This document shows positions 37,176-50,256 of a DNA stretch of 64,000 nt, piece by piece. How positions within the stretch are numbered: the first letter of the stretch is position 1; each line of letters begins with the position of its first letter. The notes below the pieces were generated by a model. It had not been told where the DNA came from. It searched no databases and was given only the letters and a program-made list of their open reading frames with translations. This DNA is from Prorocentrum cordatum (Eukaryota > Sar > Dinophyceae > Prorocentrales > Prorocentraceae), in contig CAUYUJ010015849.1 in assembly GCA_963575745.1 (NCBI GenBank), positions 884,688 to 948,687 of the forward strand. Direction: 5' to 3'. The position numbers and the translations under genes were made by a program.

Positions 37176-40100
37176 TCAGTCGATCACGATGTCCTCCACC
37201 CGACGCCGCTTCGTGCTGAGCCACACTCCGCACGCGCCCATTCTGTATTTGGGCCTCTTCTCGTACCTGATGGGCGCGAACCAGATCGACGACCGAAAGT
37301 GCCCCCCGTGCGCGAACAAGTCGCACCGCGCCGCGGCCGAGGAGGACGGCGAGGGCGAGCCCGCGGAGCCCGCGGCGGCCGAGGATGACGGCGAAGGCGA
37401 GCCCGCGGCTGCCGACGACGACGGCGAAGGCGAGCCCGTGGCGGCCGAGGATGCCTCGGATACCTCGGAGGCCAAGGGAGGACCGCTCATCGCGCCGCCC
37501 GACTGCGAGCCACTCGGGGCCCGCTGGGGGAAGTGGGAACCACACGGCTACGGACGATTGCGAGCCACTCGGGCCCTGGGGGGGGGCACACCTGCGGGGG
37601 AACGCATTGGGACCGCCAAGAAGGCCCGCGCGAAGACCGTCGGGCCCCCTAGAAGGCCGTCGGGGGCCCACATGGGGCCCACATGGGCATCTCGGGGGCC
37701 CACATGGGGCCCATGATCACCAACAGCTAGCATGGCTGGTACTGCGGCCCCCCTGGGGCCCGCCATATTCGGGGATGCGTCTACATTACCGCGGTATCGT
37801 CCTCCCCCCCCCCCCTTCGCAAGCCCCTGAAAGCCTTCGGGAAACCTTCGTGGCACCCCCCTCGGGCCATGCGTATACCAGGGGTCGCGCGCGGCCCTCT
37901 CGGAGCACCGATGCCCCATACGGACACGTGGCAATGGCGAATGCATGTTCGAAGCCACGTCGGGGCCGCGAGGAAGGGGCTGGGGGGCGCGATGGAAATG
38001 CAATGTAGCCAAGACGAGCCCCACCTTCCCACTGGCCTCGCTCGGCCGAGGCTTCATGTCATCGCCCTCCGAACAGAATGCCGAGGGGCGCCGACAACCC
38101 TGCGCCGCGTCGCCACCCCCGCCAGTCCTCTTGGCGGAGGACGGTAAGTGAACTCCCCCTGCCAACTTCCAAGGGCCCCCCTTATATGGGCGTCGCCGCA
38201 CAGGCCAACCGCAATGCCATGCAAAGGGATGTGCAAATAATTTGCGGAAGCCCTGCAATACAATGCAATGCCAAGTTCCATGCTAGTAGCGAGGAGGGAG
38301 GCTGGAGTGAGCGATGGGGGGGGGGGGAGTGCGGGGACGTGCATGAATGACAGCAGGAATGAGGAGGGAGCGAGAAAGCGGAGGAGCAACAGTCGCAGGA
38401 GTGACGGAACGAGCGAGAAGGCCCCGCGCACATCCCATGCAAGGCACAATATGGCGCCACAACTGCCCAAGGGCGCCCTAGAAGGGACCGAGGGGGGCCC
38501 GATAATGCCCCTCGATTGCCCCAAGAAGGAACTAGCCAGCATCGCGCCACACACCCTCAGACGGAATTTAGCGAGGGGCCCCGATAGGCCCACCCACCCA
38601 CCCCCCAATACGGCCCTAATAGCCCCGCGGCAGCTCCAGGAAAGCCAGCGGATTGCCCCAAGAGGCCCGCCCCCAAAGAAGGCACCAGGAGCGCCCCGAG
38701 ATGACCGCGAAACGAAATGCCGACGCATCTCGCTTTGTGGCGGTCGTGGGGGGGTGCTCTTGCACCCCCCTCCGACGGCGCTGGGCAGGGTGGAAAAGGG
38801 ACCCAAGAGGCCTACAAGGTGGCTCAAGAGGCATCCAAGAGAGCCCCAAAAGGCCCCAATAGAGCACGAACAATCATCACGACAAACTCCGTCAGACTGA
38901 GTTTGGCGGGGGGGGAGGGGCAAAAAGGCCCTCGGGGCGGCCCCGAGAGCCCCGCGACAGCTCCAGGAAATCCCGCGGATTGCCTCAAGACACCCTCCCC
39001 CCCAATGAATGCCCCAACAGGGCCCCCAAGAGAGCCGCAAGGCGAGATGCGGCCGCATCTCGATTTGTTGCCACGGGGCCCGATCGGGCCCCTTCCGACG
39101 TCCCTGGGAAAGGTCGACCAATCCTCCAAGAGGGCCCAAGTGGCCCCCCAGAGGGCCCCGACATTGCCGCGCGAGAGCACTGGCAGGCATCGCGCCGAAC
39201 TCGCGGGCAGGGTTAGGGTGCGGGAAGTGATTGAACCTAATTGGGCAGCGGGGGGTGGGCGGGCAATGGAGGCGAGAGCGCCCGCGGGGACGACGAGGGC
39301 GAGGCCGAGCGCTCAAGGCCGCCGCGCGGGCGCGCGCCTGCGGCAGGGCGACGCAAACCTTCGATGTCCCCTGGTTCATCAGCGCCCCCATCATGACGCT
39401 GAAGTCCGTCCCGACCTTGGTCCCGTCGGGGCCGCAGATGCTGATGCACCGCGCATCCTCCGAGGCGCGGCTGGGGGGATGGGGGCGGGGCGGGCGCGCT
39501 CTGGACGAGATCAGGGCGGTGCGAGGGCGAGGGGAGCGATCGTTGGAGGGGTGATGTTAGGGATTGCGGCGGCGCCGACAAACGTGAACGCGATGGCGAC
39601 GACGAGGGCGACATGGGGCGAGGCGGAGGGCGAGGGCAAATGCCAACGGCCACGAGTGGGCGGAGGGCCCACATCATGACGCAACAGGAATGAGGCAACC
39701 TCAACAGGTAGGGTCGAGAGAGGGAGCGGGGAGAGGGAGCGGGAGAAAGGGAGTGAATGCGTAAGGGCGGGCCCGACGTCCTGCATGGCAGCCACGCTGG
39801 CTGCGTTGTACTTGCATAGCTCCCTCTCCGTCTGGCGCCAATTGTTGGGGAAGTAGTGCCCCATCTCGGCGTCGTCGGAGCTGCCCGAGCCGATGTTCAC
39901 CAACTCCATGCTGGGCGAGTACACCGTGCACTGCGCGACCAGCTGGTCCTCGATCATGCCGCCGATCTTCCACAGCACCTGGCGTCGCTGGGAGGGGGGA
40001 GGGGAGGGGGGGGAGTGGCGGCGCCAATCGAGCTGCGGACGAGGCGGGCCGAGGTCCAGAGTGAGGAGCCCGATGTAAGTAAGTTCGGCGGGGGCAGCGG

Positions 40101-42515
40101 GGCCGAGCGAAGCGCGGCACCGATCACTGACTGATGCCGACTGGCAACCAAGGGCGGACGACGTCGCCCGCTATCGAAGCTGGCCCTGGGATGGCGCAAC
40201 GATCAGCCTGCCCCCCCCCCCCATGCCCGCTGCCCTGCAAAAAAAGGAACGCGCAAAAATGGGCGCCTGCTTCGCGATGGAGACAACCATGTCGGTATAG
40301 CGGTGGGTGGTCATGTTAATGATCGACACGATGAACTCGGAGATCCCCGTGTCATTCAGCACGCAGAAGTCAGCGACCTGCGCGTGCATCCGCGGCCCCT
40401 GCCCGTTCAAGGCCCCATTCTCGACGAGCAACCGAACAGCGGTAAGGTCGACCTTCCCGCCGCTCACGACCAAGGTCCACGGGTGCTTGCCGCAGTAGGC
40501 GTCCCCGACCTCCCATGGCCAGCATCGCGCCCCCTCCAACGCTGCATGCTACCCCCATGCTATCCCATCACCCGCTGACGTCATCCGTGCCGTCCCTCCC
40601 CATCGCCACCCAACCCAACCCTGACCTCAACGTCATTCCATATGACCCCCCCCCCAGCCCTTGGCCACCTGCCCCCCCGTCGCCGCCCCGCCCGCCCACC
40701 CCCGATCGTCTTCCAGCCGCCGACCCGAGCAGCCTCTCATCACCCTCCTCTCCCATCTCCGCGGCCGCGCAACAGGCCGCCCGCTAGCCAACGCCCTGTG
40801 GCGACGCACGCACCATGGACCGATAAGTGGCAAGCCCCACCCGACGCATGTCCAACCGCACCCCCAAACGCCGAGCCCACCGCGGGCCAGCTGGGATCAC
40901 CCATCCCCCCCCCTCCCCCCTGCCCCGCCTGAACAGCACCGACGTCGAGGCGCATGTCGATCTCGAACGCCTCGGGGAGCCGCCCAACCAGGTCGTGGAA
41001 CAGCCTCGCCAGAGCAGCCCTCGATGACTCAAGCTCCAACCTCCCGTGCCGCGAAGTCGACGCCCAAGCAGACCGAACACATATCACTAGAAGCATCCGC
41101 AAACTCACGCTCGGAAAGAGAAGCGGGCGATCGGGGTCGGGCGGCACGTCGGCACCGAAGGGCTGGGAGCGTCTGACGCAATGCTCGCCCATGCCCAGCT
41201 CCCTCCCGATCCTATCCCAACGATCCTTCCTGTGCAGGAGCCAGTAGCTGCCGTCCTTCTGCGCCCCCTCGAGCTCGAGCTTCTCGACGAGCATGATGAA
41301 ATTGACCCAGATGCGCCCGTCGACCGAGAACTTGTGGAACACGGCGCAGTTGACGTTGATCGCTGGGGAGCCTGGAACGCCCCTGCATAGCTCGATGCAC
41401 TTGACCTCGTGAGACCCGCGAAGCCTCGATAACGGCATCAGCTCGCCAGACGACGTCTGGAACTCTAGTTCGCCTCCCCTCTCGTACACGTTGCACTTCA
41501 TGAGGTTCTGGGCGTACATCACGGGGCCGTCGTCGTCGTCATCGAGCGGGCCGACCGCGGCGATGTCGGTAATGCTGGTGTCATCCTCGTCCGCGCCCTG
41601 GAAGATGTCCCACTCCTGGCGGCGCACCCCCCTCCCCCCGCCCCCACCCGCCTCCCCGCCGCCCGAACGCCACCGCACCTATGGCGCATGGGAAGGAGGC
41701 GGGGGCGGGGATCAGGGGGCGGGGATACTGCAGCGGAGGATGAGAGGGCAGGGAGGGCGAGAGGGGAACTACTGACGGGAACAATGCGAAGGACGAGACG
41801 TGTTGAGGGCAAGCGACGGGAGGAGTGGGCGGAGGGGACTGCTGGGATGCATGGTGTGAAAAGCAATGTCACAATGGAGCGGGGTGCAGGGTGTCGCGAT
41901 GACAGAGCGGCTGCTCAGGTATGGCTGGTCAGACGGGGAGTGGGCGGGGCTCGCCATTCGCGGAGCAGGAGTGGAGGGCGAGTCGAAAGCGGGCGAAGGG
42001 CTGGGCAACTGCGGCTGGGCTGGAGGTGGGGGCGGACGGAAAGGAGCGCCGAGGTGCGTGTGTGCGTGCGTGTGTGCGTGGATGAGGCGGGGGGGGGGGG
42101 GGGGGCAGTGCGTGCCGTTGCATGCCCGATGCGCTCCTTCTCGACTGGCAACCCGGCCCTCTCAAGGGAGATCAGGTTGAACAACACTTGGGTCGTCACC
42201 CCAGGCACTCGCTCATCCGCGAAGATCCTGAAATCACCCACACGAGACCGCAACATCCCTGAGCCAAATGCCCCTGGCGGGCGGCCTGACCGACGGCGGG
42301 GGGCGAACTTACGGGGAGAGAGGTTCGTGCGAGTGGGTGCGGCGGAAAGGGCGCACCGCCTCAATGGCCCCCCCTATGCGACCCCCTGACGCGGGCCAGC
42401 CAACGCAAATCACTCATCAAATGATCTGGCGGGCGGAGAACGACTGCCTCGCGAGGCCGCCAATAAACACTGATTGCCATACAAAACATACTGCGTCACG
42501 ATGGGAGGGCGGCGC
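37176..42515 (-). CDS. Seven-exon gene of unknown function, about 600 residues
   Basis: Exons on the minus strand: 42515-42419, 42258-42137, 41615-40929, 40509-40267, 39978-39781, 39457-39338 and 37502-37176 (TGA stop). All phases agree. Donors are GA, GA, GC, GC, GA and GC, with AG acceptors. The 229-residue exon begins EWDIFQGADEDDTSITD and continues through LMKCNVYERGGELEF and NVNCAVFHKFSVDGRIWVN. Later exons carry GKHPWTLVVSGGKVDLTA, KIGGMIEDQLVAQCTVY and ISICGPDGTKVGTDFSVMMG. The last exon has SPSPSSSAAAG-type repeats before FRSSIWFAPIRYEKRPKY and a KRRR patch near the end. No named domain was recognised. The first exon may extend upstream, and the start codon is unknown. The exon at 42515 is the least certain. 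Confidence 0.65.
37600..39230. other. Large intron with repeat-like GC-rich words
   Basis: The intron between exons 39457-39338 and 37502-37176. It has many GGGGCC, CCAAGAGG and AATATGGC words. GCGAGCCACTCGGG occurs both at the splice acceptor (about 37505) and again at about 37560. No gene was recognised on either strand. Confidence 0.5.
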
Positions 42516-43274
42516 CTGAGAAAAATTGTGCCACAACGGTGCGATCCTGTCAACCTGGGGCGTCGTGGAAGCATGAGGGCCGATCGCCGATGACATATGC
42601 GCACATCGATGCAATGCGTTTTTCTCCAACTCAAGACCACAGATCCCCAGCGGTCCCGATGTGCCCGAGCGCGCATTCGCCTGCTCTGGTGCAGGCGCCA
42701 GCGCGGCGAAACCCGTGGCCCTGGGCATCTCTGTGCGAAGGGGGGGTGCAAACGAACGCTGCTGTGAGTGCCGACTGAGCTCGCCGACGGCCGACGGGGC
42801 AGCTGAATGGGGGGGGGGGGGGGCGCGAGGCCGCGACGGCCGCAAGCGGGCGAACTGGGCGGGCGCGCCCAGGGGGGGCGGGGCAAGGACGACACCCCTC
42901 CTCCTCAGAACCCTTCTCCCCCTCTCCCCATCCGTAGCTATCTGGCCAAAGCTGCCGACGATCGATGCTGGGGGGGCGAGGGTGAAAGCGGGCCGACGGG
43001 CCCGAGCCCCCCCCCCCCCCCCATTCCCTGCCCCTGAAGACCTGCTCGCTGAGAAGGGCGGGGGGAGGGGTCGGGGAAATCGCACTGCTACCCCAGGGCC
43101 ACGCTAAGTGCTGCTCGACCACGGGTTCGATCGAACAGCATCTCTTCAAACCTCTCTGAGAAGCGCCCGCGCTGAGCACCCTCACCCGCCGCAGACCGCG
43201 AGCTGCCACGCAACGTCCCGCGCGATCTGAGGGCCCAGGGCGACGCCCGTGACGCATCGCGAGCCCTAGACCGC

Positions 43275-46200
43275 CTACGCAGCGGCGGGGCCACCCGAGG
43301 CCGAGGAGGAAGCGACGAGCGGACCCTTGGGGATGCGCCTGCGCTTGCAAGCCCTGACTGCCTCGGCGTCCACCATGACCTCCGCCTCCTTCTCCTTCAC
43401 CTCCTGGGCGTCCAAGAAGGTCTTCGCTTTGTCCAGCGCCACGGCCTTCTCGTTGATCTTCTTGACGCCCTTCCTCGACGAGGGGTCCTTGGCCCACGAG
43501 AACAGCTGGTTCATGGACGCCCTGCGGCCGAAGCTCCACATGAAAGCGGTCTGGTGGCTGAAGTTCAGCTCGATCTCGCGGCCTGGAGCGCCGCGGGGCG
43601 GGGCGCGGGGCGAGAAGGCGAATGGCGCATAAGGGGGCGCAGTGGATGGGGCGGGAGACGGCGAGGGCGATGGGATGAGAGGGGCAGGTGGTACGAGGGT
43701 GAGGTCCCGAAGGCGTGCATCATGGACCTACTTGCGCTGACCACGGACGGTCGCCTCACGCGCGGTGCCAACGCACGGTGAGGGCGCGTGCGCCAGGCAG
43801 TGGGCGAGACAAAGTTGCATCGCATGCGCGCCGACTTGCACGCGCGTGCTCAATAACCCCCCACACGCTCCAGGACATCGGAGCTGCATGTAACGATCGT
43901 CGGCAACGTCGACACGCGCACGTGCAACCCTGACGCTGATGCGAGGCTCAACGCACGACATGCGCACTGCGGCGCGCTGCAGCTGGGGCGGGGCGAGGCG
44001 GGATACCCACGGCAATGCACAATATGCGACACCTGGGCCGTGCATCATGCCTGCCGTCTTCGTCGTCGTCGCCGTGGCCGCCGATGCCGCAGCGTTCGCC
44101 GCCGCCCTCACATTCGCCGCCGCTGTCAGAACGGCAACTGCCCCGTCATCATCGACGGCTCGACGGGGACGGACGCGGGATTGGGTAGCGGGCGGGATGG
44201 GGCAGGAAACCAATCATGTTTTTTGTTGCAATCCTTGCGCGGGGCTAACTCCCTTCTAAACCACGGCGATCGGTGCGACTATAACTCGCCGAGTCACTGA
44301 CCTTGCGCGAGGCGCAAGTAGCCTTGCTGAGTGATGTGAGTGCTAGCTGGTGCATCAAGCCACTGCGCGGCACGTCATCCCCCCTTTCCCCGCTCCCGCA
44401 CGCCTAACTACCCATATGTGTCACACCTCCTCTAGATTTGCGCATGACGCTATACACTATCCCTGCGAGAGCTATCGTTATCCCTCTATGCCGTTCTCTC
44501 TCATCATGTACCCCTCCCTATGCCTCCCCCCATCCACCGCATCTTGCCTAGTGGCGGCGCAAATGCACGCGGCACCCTGGCCCGCGCGAGAGGCGGCACG
44601 CCCGCCCTCTGGCGGGGCGAACGTCGCTGCTACGGGGCGAACGGAACTGCTCAACGCTCACCGGGGGGGACGAACGGCGCTGCCACGGGACGCTCCGTCG
44701 CCCCAGCGGCGCGGCGGCGCGCCCTCGGGGCCTCGCCCTTAAGCAGCCGATCCTGGTCCTCGCACCACTGGCGGTAGACAGCCTCGGCCACTGCCTTATC
44801 CGCCGTGGCCTTCTGGAAGGCATCCTCCTCCTTATTCTTGGTCTTCTGGTGCTCCTTGAGGTAGCTCTGCTGCATCTTCTGGTTCACCCTCTTCGGGTCG
44901 ATGCTGTTCAGCGAGCGGGCGGCCGTGCGCTGCAAGCTATACGCCATGGTCTTGATGACACTGTTGCGGCGGCGCAGCTCCGTTTTCAAGACGCTGATCG
45001 TCCCCTTCTGGCGCTGGATCTGCAGAGCCTGCCGAGATTCCGTCTCCGTCGGGGCCTTGGGGGGCATCGCGCCGCGGGGATGCGGGCGGCAAGGGCGCGT
45101 CGCTTGACAGAGGTAAGCTGGGCAGCATTGGAGAGCGTTGCAGCTTGAGCCAAACCGTATACGGACCAGGGGGGCAAAACTATCCCGCGGCTCGGGGGGC
45201 GCCCAACAAACTACGCACTCCCCGCGTGAGCCTATTGGCGCGGAAGTTGCACCGCATATCATCGGCCACGCTGTCGCAGAGCTTCGGCGCCCCATCTCGA
45301 GCCCGCGCTAGTCCACCCCGAGGCGGCCCCCCACGCGTTCAGACCTGGCCAATGTGGGCACCGCACTGCCACCCCCCCCTGCTGCTCACCGCCATCCCAG
45401 AAACAATGATGAGCAACGGCGCACCCCGCGGCGTCGGTAGCTCGCGGTTCAATCGCGCGCTCGATGTGCGATCGCCCCGTCTACGGGCGCCCTACGGGGC
45501 GGCCATTGTCAGCCATGGGCCTATGAGAGGCCATTGGACGCATACGACAGCCCGCCGAGGAGCTAAGCTACGCTGTCCTACAAGCAGCCCCCCCCTGCCG
45601 CCGCCTCCCCCCAGAGGGCTCCTCATAGGGGCCCCATGGGGGCCCCGATATGACCCCGAACATCAAGCAGCTGGCCCAGCAATGAGCCGCGACGGCCACG
45701 CGATGCATCCCATCGCCCCCCCCCCAGAACGAAATACCAGCGAAGGCCGTTATGTGTGGTCGTCCCCATGGCCGCTGCCATAGTCGCAGCCGTCGTCGTC
45801 GCCGCCGCCTCGTCTAACCCCCGCGCCCCACCCCCTAGAGCCCGCCCTTCTCGTCGACGTCCGCCCATCGTGTCGTCGCCCGCCCCCGTCGCACCTCAGT
45901 CATGGCCGCCCCGCCCCCTATCCCCGCCCCCTCCTCATCGCCCCCATCATCCTCGCGGACATCGCTCCTGCAAATCCCCCCCGTGATCCCCAGTCTCATC
46001 TCCATTCGCAGAGGCTGCGGAGGCACGCGTGCAATCATCATTGCCCCTCAGCCCGAGTTCCACAAAAGTGGTGGCACGAATCCTGCGCGCAAATGCGACG
46101 AGACGGATCGATGCAGCGCGGGCGATGGCATGGAGGCGGGGCAAGCGCGCTGCCTTTGGGCAGCTCCTCGGTCAGCCTCCGCTTCTCATTGATGGTCAGG

Positions 46201-46391
46201 TCGGTGAGGTAGTGCACCTCCCACGCCCGACCCAAGATGACCGCGCGCGGCGAGGCGGGCTAGAAAGCCACAGGTGAATGGGCAGACGAGCAAGAGCATG
46301 AAGCCAAGACGACGAGTGACCACGGCGGCGACGGGGATGACAGAAACGACGACGGGTGCGAGAACAACGACGACGAGGACGACGGGCGACG

Positions 46392-46428
<37 letters not shown>

Positions 46429-49400
46429 GACGACGACGACGGACGTCGGCGACGACGACGACCCTCGCTCCACGTATCCTCGACGACGCGCCCCTCAGGT
46501 GCCCGCTGCCGCATTCCCTCACCGCCAATGCTGCATCCACGCCCTCCTCCCGCCACCTCCCCCGCCCCTCGGCGCGCCACCGCGCTCGCCCTTGCCAGAC
46601 ACCGAACTCGCGCTCGAGCGAGAAATCACAGCCCTCTAGGCGGAGGTGGTTTAGGGTGATTCCCCTCATAACCTACGTCTTCCCCTTCGGGGATGGGTTT
46701 GCCCCCCCCCCCCCGGCCCCGCCCCCCCCCCCCCCCATGGACCTGGACGGGAGGGGCCGCGACGCGTTGGGGCGTCCAAGATGGCCCAAGACGGCACCGA
46801 GGGCGCCTCAGAGAGCCCCAGGCGCGCCTCAATATGGCGCAGGATAGCCCAAGATGCCTCAAGATGGCTCCGAAGACGCTCCAATAGGCCCAAAGGCCGC
46901 CCAAGACAACTCCAAGAAGCCAAAGCTCCCCTAAGGGGGCCTCCAAGAAGCCAAAACCGTTCGAACGCGTAATTAAAACATATGGCGGTTGCCTTCTCGC
47001 CTTTTTGCTGGGGGCAGCCATCCGAGGCATCGACGCGGCTCCACGATGGCCCTGGAGGGCCCCGAGCGAGGCCCACGAGATCCTCACGGCGGCCCCGAGA
47101 AAGCCAAAGAGCGCTCCAAGAGCGCTCCAAGGGCGCCCGAAGAAGCGACTTTGGTGGCTTCCGATGGGGGGGTGCTGCTTGAGGCCCCCATCTGGCGTTG
47201 GTCGATGTCGTCCAAGATGGCCCCAAGAGGCACCCAGGAGGCCCCGCGACGCCCCAAGACTGCCCAAATAGGCACCCAAATTGCCCCCGAGAAGCCCCCG
47301 AGAGGACCCCTGGTCCCAATGAACCCAAGGGCGCCCCAACAGCCCCCCCCCCCCCCCCCCCTCAGGACCGATACCGCCATGACGTCCCAGGAGGCCCACT
47401 AGGCGAGCCCAAGGGATATCCCAAGAGGCTCCGACGGGCGCTCAGGAGGCATATTGCCCGTCGATCGCCCTCCTCATCTTGCTCATCATTCCTCCTCCTG
47501 CTCATTCTCTACATCATCATCCCATTCATCGCCCTGAGCAGCTTCCTTCACCCCGCTCCTTCATTCATCCATCCAGCCTCATCCTTCTCCTACTCCATCC
47601 TTCGCGCGATTCGGCGGCCCCCCTCTTTGCCCCCGCGCTTCCCTGATCATCTCAACTCGCCTGGACGTCGTTTCTGGGTGGGCGGACGGCGGTACGCGAA
47701 GCTTCTAGAATTGCCGAGCTCCCCCCCCCCTGCCCGCCCCGCCCCGTCCCCACGTCAACCATGGTGGGCTCCTCATCCTCGTCCGCCTCCTCCATGTCGC
47801 CGCCCTCCTTCGGCACGGCCTCCTTCTCGACGGTGTGCTGGTAGATGCAGTGCGGCGGCTTGAACTCGACGCCATCGGGGCCGATCGCCTGGTCGAAGAA
47901 GTCGGCGCCGCCCTCCTTCACGAGGAGCTTCCTATCGTTGATGAGGTCGGTGATCCACCTGCAGCAGGTGTCCTTGTACAAGAGATCGCCCTCGACCTTG
48001 AAGTTCCCTGGAATTCCTCTGCGGCGCGGACGACCAGGGGGAGGGGAATGGGGGGGATGCGAGCACGGGGAGGGGCAGTGATCTGACCGCGATCGGGAAT
48101 CGCAGTCAGTGCGGCTCGGGAGGGGGACAATGAGGGTGAGGTGAGGGAGGATAGAGAGACAGGAGGTACTAGAAGAAATGAGGGAGATGATCAAGAGGGA
48201 GATGAGCCACATCCCGCATCGCGAACCATCGTCGTCGATCCCCTACTCATCGTCGTCATCGTCATCGGGGGGGGCTCGTAACCGCCCGATCCGCACTCGT
48301 CGCCGTCGTCGTCGCCGCCGTCGCCCCAACTGCCCGCCCAGCCCTCCATCCCCGCGCCGCGACGCTCGGCGTTCACCCATGGCCCGACGTTTCGGCGCAC
48401 CGCTGAACCAGATCAATCCTAGAAGATAGTGATTGACATGGTTCATCTGCACCTTCGACTTGGCGCAGATCTTCTGCTGGACGGGGATCGGGACCGCGCG
48501 GCCGCGCGCCTTGCCGTAGACGGCGAAGAGCCACGCGCTGGGGATGTCCGAGAAACACTCGACGTTGGTGAACTTGCCGACCGTGTTCAGGTTGGCCGCC
48601 ACCGCCTCGGCCTTCTTGGCCTTCTTCTGCTCCCCCCCGATGATCTCAGCCAAGGGCCGCTTCGAGAGCGACTCCAGCGCGTCGATCTTCTCGGGGGCCT
48701 GCGACGGGCTGGGCGGGATGGGGGAGGATGAAGGGGTCGCGGGCGAGGCATTGCGAATGGGGGGGGGGGGGGTGACACAGGAGGAAGAGGACGAAGAGGG
48801 GAATACGAAGGTGAGGGTAGGGAGGAGGATAAGATAAGAGGCACGTGGACGTGGACGGGGATAGGGGGTCGGACAAAAGTAGGGGGAGTGAGGAGGAGGG
48901 GGGACATCGAGGATGAGGATGAGGATGACGAGGAGGAGGAGGAAGGGGAGGGTGGGGGCGGAGGATAAAGGAGGGGGAGGGCGAGGCGCGGGAATAGAGT
49001 GAGGAGGGATGAAGAGTACGAGATGAGGATGAAGAGGAGAAGACGAAGGTGAGGATGACGAGGATGAGGATAGAGGATGGGAGGGGAGGGGGGAAGGGGC
49101 GCCCTATCTTAGATAGGGGGGGGAGGAGTAGGGAGGAGGGGGAGGGCCAAATGGGCGGGCACGGACGGCGCCTCGCCCTCCCCCTCCTCGCTCTACTCCC
49201 ACTCCTCGCTCTACTGCCACTCATCACTCTACTCCCACTCCCTCCCACTCCCACTCATCTATCCTCCTCCTCCCCCTCCTCCTCATCTTCGTATTTTCCT
49301 CTTCTCCTCATCTACCGCTACGCCCTCCCATCGGCCTTCCCCCTCCCCCTCTCTACTATGGCCCCCCTCCTCCTCCTCATCCTCCTCGTCGCCCCGCCGC

Positions 49401-49794
49401 CCAGGGCCGCCCCCGCCTTCAGGCAGTTGTGCGCGATCACCGCGATCTGGCCCAACTGCTTGCGCTTCACCTGGTCGGCCAACGTCGGCGTCTCGTAGTC
49501 CTGGGGGGGGCGCGGAGGGGGGAGGGGGCGAACGGAAGGGGCGGGGTACGCCGAACCCCAGGCGCGGCGGTCGCGCGCTGGGCGCGCGCCGCCGCGCCCC
49601 AGGCAAGGCGAGCCCTGCTCCCCGCGCGCGCGGGGGTGGCGGTGGTGGTGCCATGGGCGGGCCTTGCCCACCAGCAACGTGGAGAGCTTTCGAAGGTCGG
49701 GGTTGATGGGCGCCGCCTTCCGCTTCGGCGCCGCCGCGCTGCCCGCGCCCGAGGAGGCGGACTGGCCCGAAGCGGCGGCGGCGTTCGCGACCAT
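43275..49794 (-). CDS. Seven-exon gene of unknown function, about 515 residues
   Basis: Exons on the minus strand: 49794-49672, 49500-49417, 48698-48419, 48007-47738, 46259-46154, 45117-44737 and 43582-43275 (stop). Donors are GT, GC, GA, GC, GC and GC, with AG acceptors. All junctions are in phase, though the 46259 and 45117 starts are the weakest. The ATG at 49794 opens an Ala/Ser-rich head with KRKAAPINPDLRKLSTLL. Then come TLADQVKRKQLGQIAVIA, ALESLSKRPLAEIIGG, ECFSDIPSAWLFAVYGKA, EGDLLYKDTCCRWITDLI, HYLTDLTINEKRRL, a Lys/Gln-rich probable coiled coil and a final exon with LNFSHQTAFMWSFG and a KRRR patch. No named domain was recognised. The ATG may be internal if the exon at 50.1 kb belongs to the same gene. 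Confidence 0.65.
43583..44736. other. Intron without recognised features
   Basis: Spans the sixth intron of the gene ending at 43275. Composition is mixed and less repetitive than neighbouring introns. Confidence 0.5.
45118..46153. other. Intron without recognised features
   Basis: GC-rich intron with poly-C runs near 45590 and 45720. No gene, long repeat or RNA was seen. Confidence 0.45.
46300..46480. repeat. Imperfect (GAC)n tract in intron
   Basis: GAC and CGACGG units over about 180 bp, producing Arg-, Val- or Asp-rich artificial frames. Confidence 0.75.
46672..47705 (-). repeat. Large intronic repeat element, copy 2
   Basis: About 1.03 kb homologous at both ends to 33460-34775. It lies in the intron after exon 48007-47738 and starts about 33 nt inside the 5' splice site, as copy 1 starts about 28 nt inside its own. 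The position relative to the donor is therefore shared. Confidence 0.7.
48720..49416. other. Purine-rich then pyrimidine-rich intron
   Basis: GGA/GAGG-rich to about 49160, then CTC-rich to about 49330 on the plus strand. The abrupt switch makes the halves partly complementary. No gene is seen. Confidence 0.6.
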
Positions 49795-50113
49795 CTCGAG
49801 GCCACGGGCGGAGGGCGAGGCGGGCACGGGCGGCGAAGGAGGCTCGAGGCGAGGCGGCGGCGGGAGGTGGAGGACGAGGCGGGCGCGGCGGCGGCGAGGC
49901 GGCGGCGGGCGGAGGACGCCTCCTCCTGGCCCCCCATCCTCTCTCCCCTCATGGCCTTCCTCCCCCTCCATCATCCCCCCCCTCCTCCCCGTCCTCCCCT
50001 CGTCGTCCTTCCCTCCTCCTCCTCCTCCTCCTCTTGTATATCTCTCACTGGGCCTCAGCCCCGCGCCGATGATACACAATCGCCGCGCGACCCGCGGCGC
50101 CCCCGACGGCCCC

Positions 50114-50256
50114 TGAACTCATCGGGGGCCCCCTTCGGGGCCTTACCTCCATGGGCCCATCATGGGCCGTGCCCCCCTTGGCCCCCTCAGGGGGCCCTGG
50201 GCCCCTGGGGGGGGGGCAGAACGGTGATGGCACTCCTATATGCGGTTATGAACCAC
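50114..50256 (-). repeat. Introner-like repeat, copy 2
   Basis: Partner of 27431-27573, with only a few differences noticed over about 140 bp. On the minus strand it follows coding sequence ending ...RRRTAARGAS and ends in GAGTTCAG|G, so it can be read as one GT-AG intron of about 143-150 nt. Confidence 0.85.

Noticed and set aside
36447-37219. Pro/Ser/Glu-rich plus-strand frames
   Set aside because: Driven by the CCCTCAGAGC minisatellite.
37189-37716. Plus-strand frame starting MSSTRRRFVLS with acidic repeats
   Set aside because: Mirror of the last exon of the 42515-37176 gene, whose minus-strand frame joins in phase with upstream exons.
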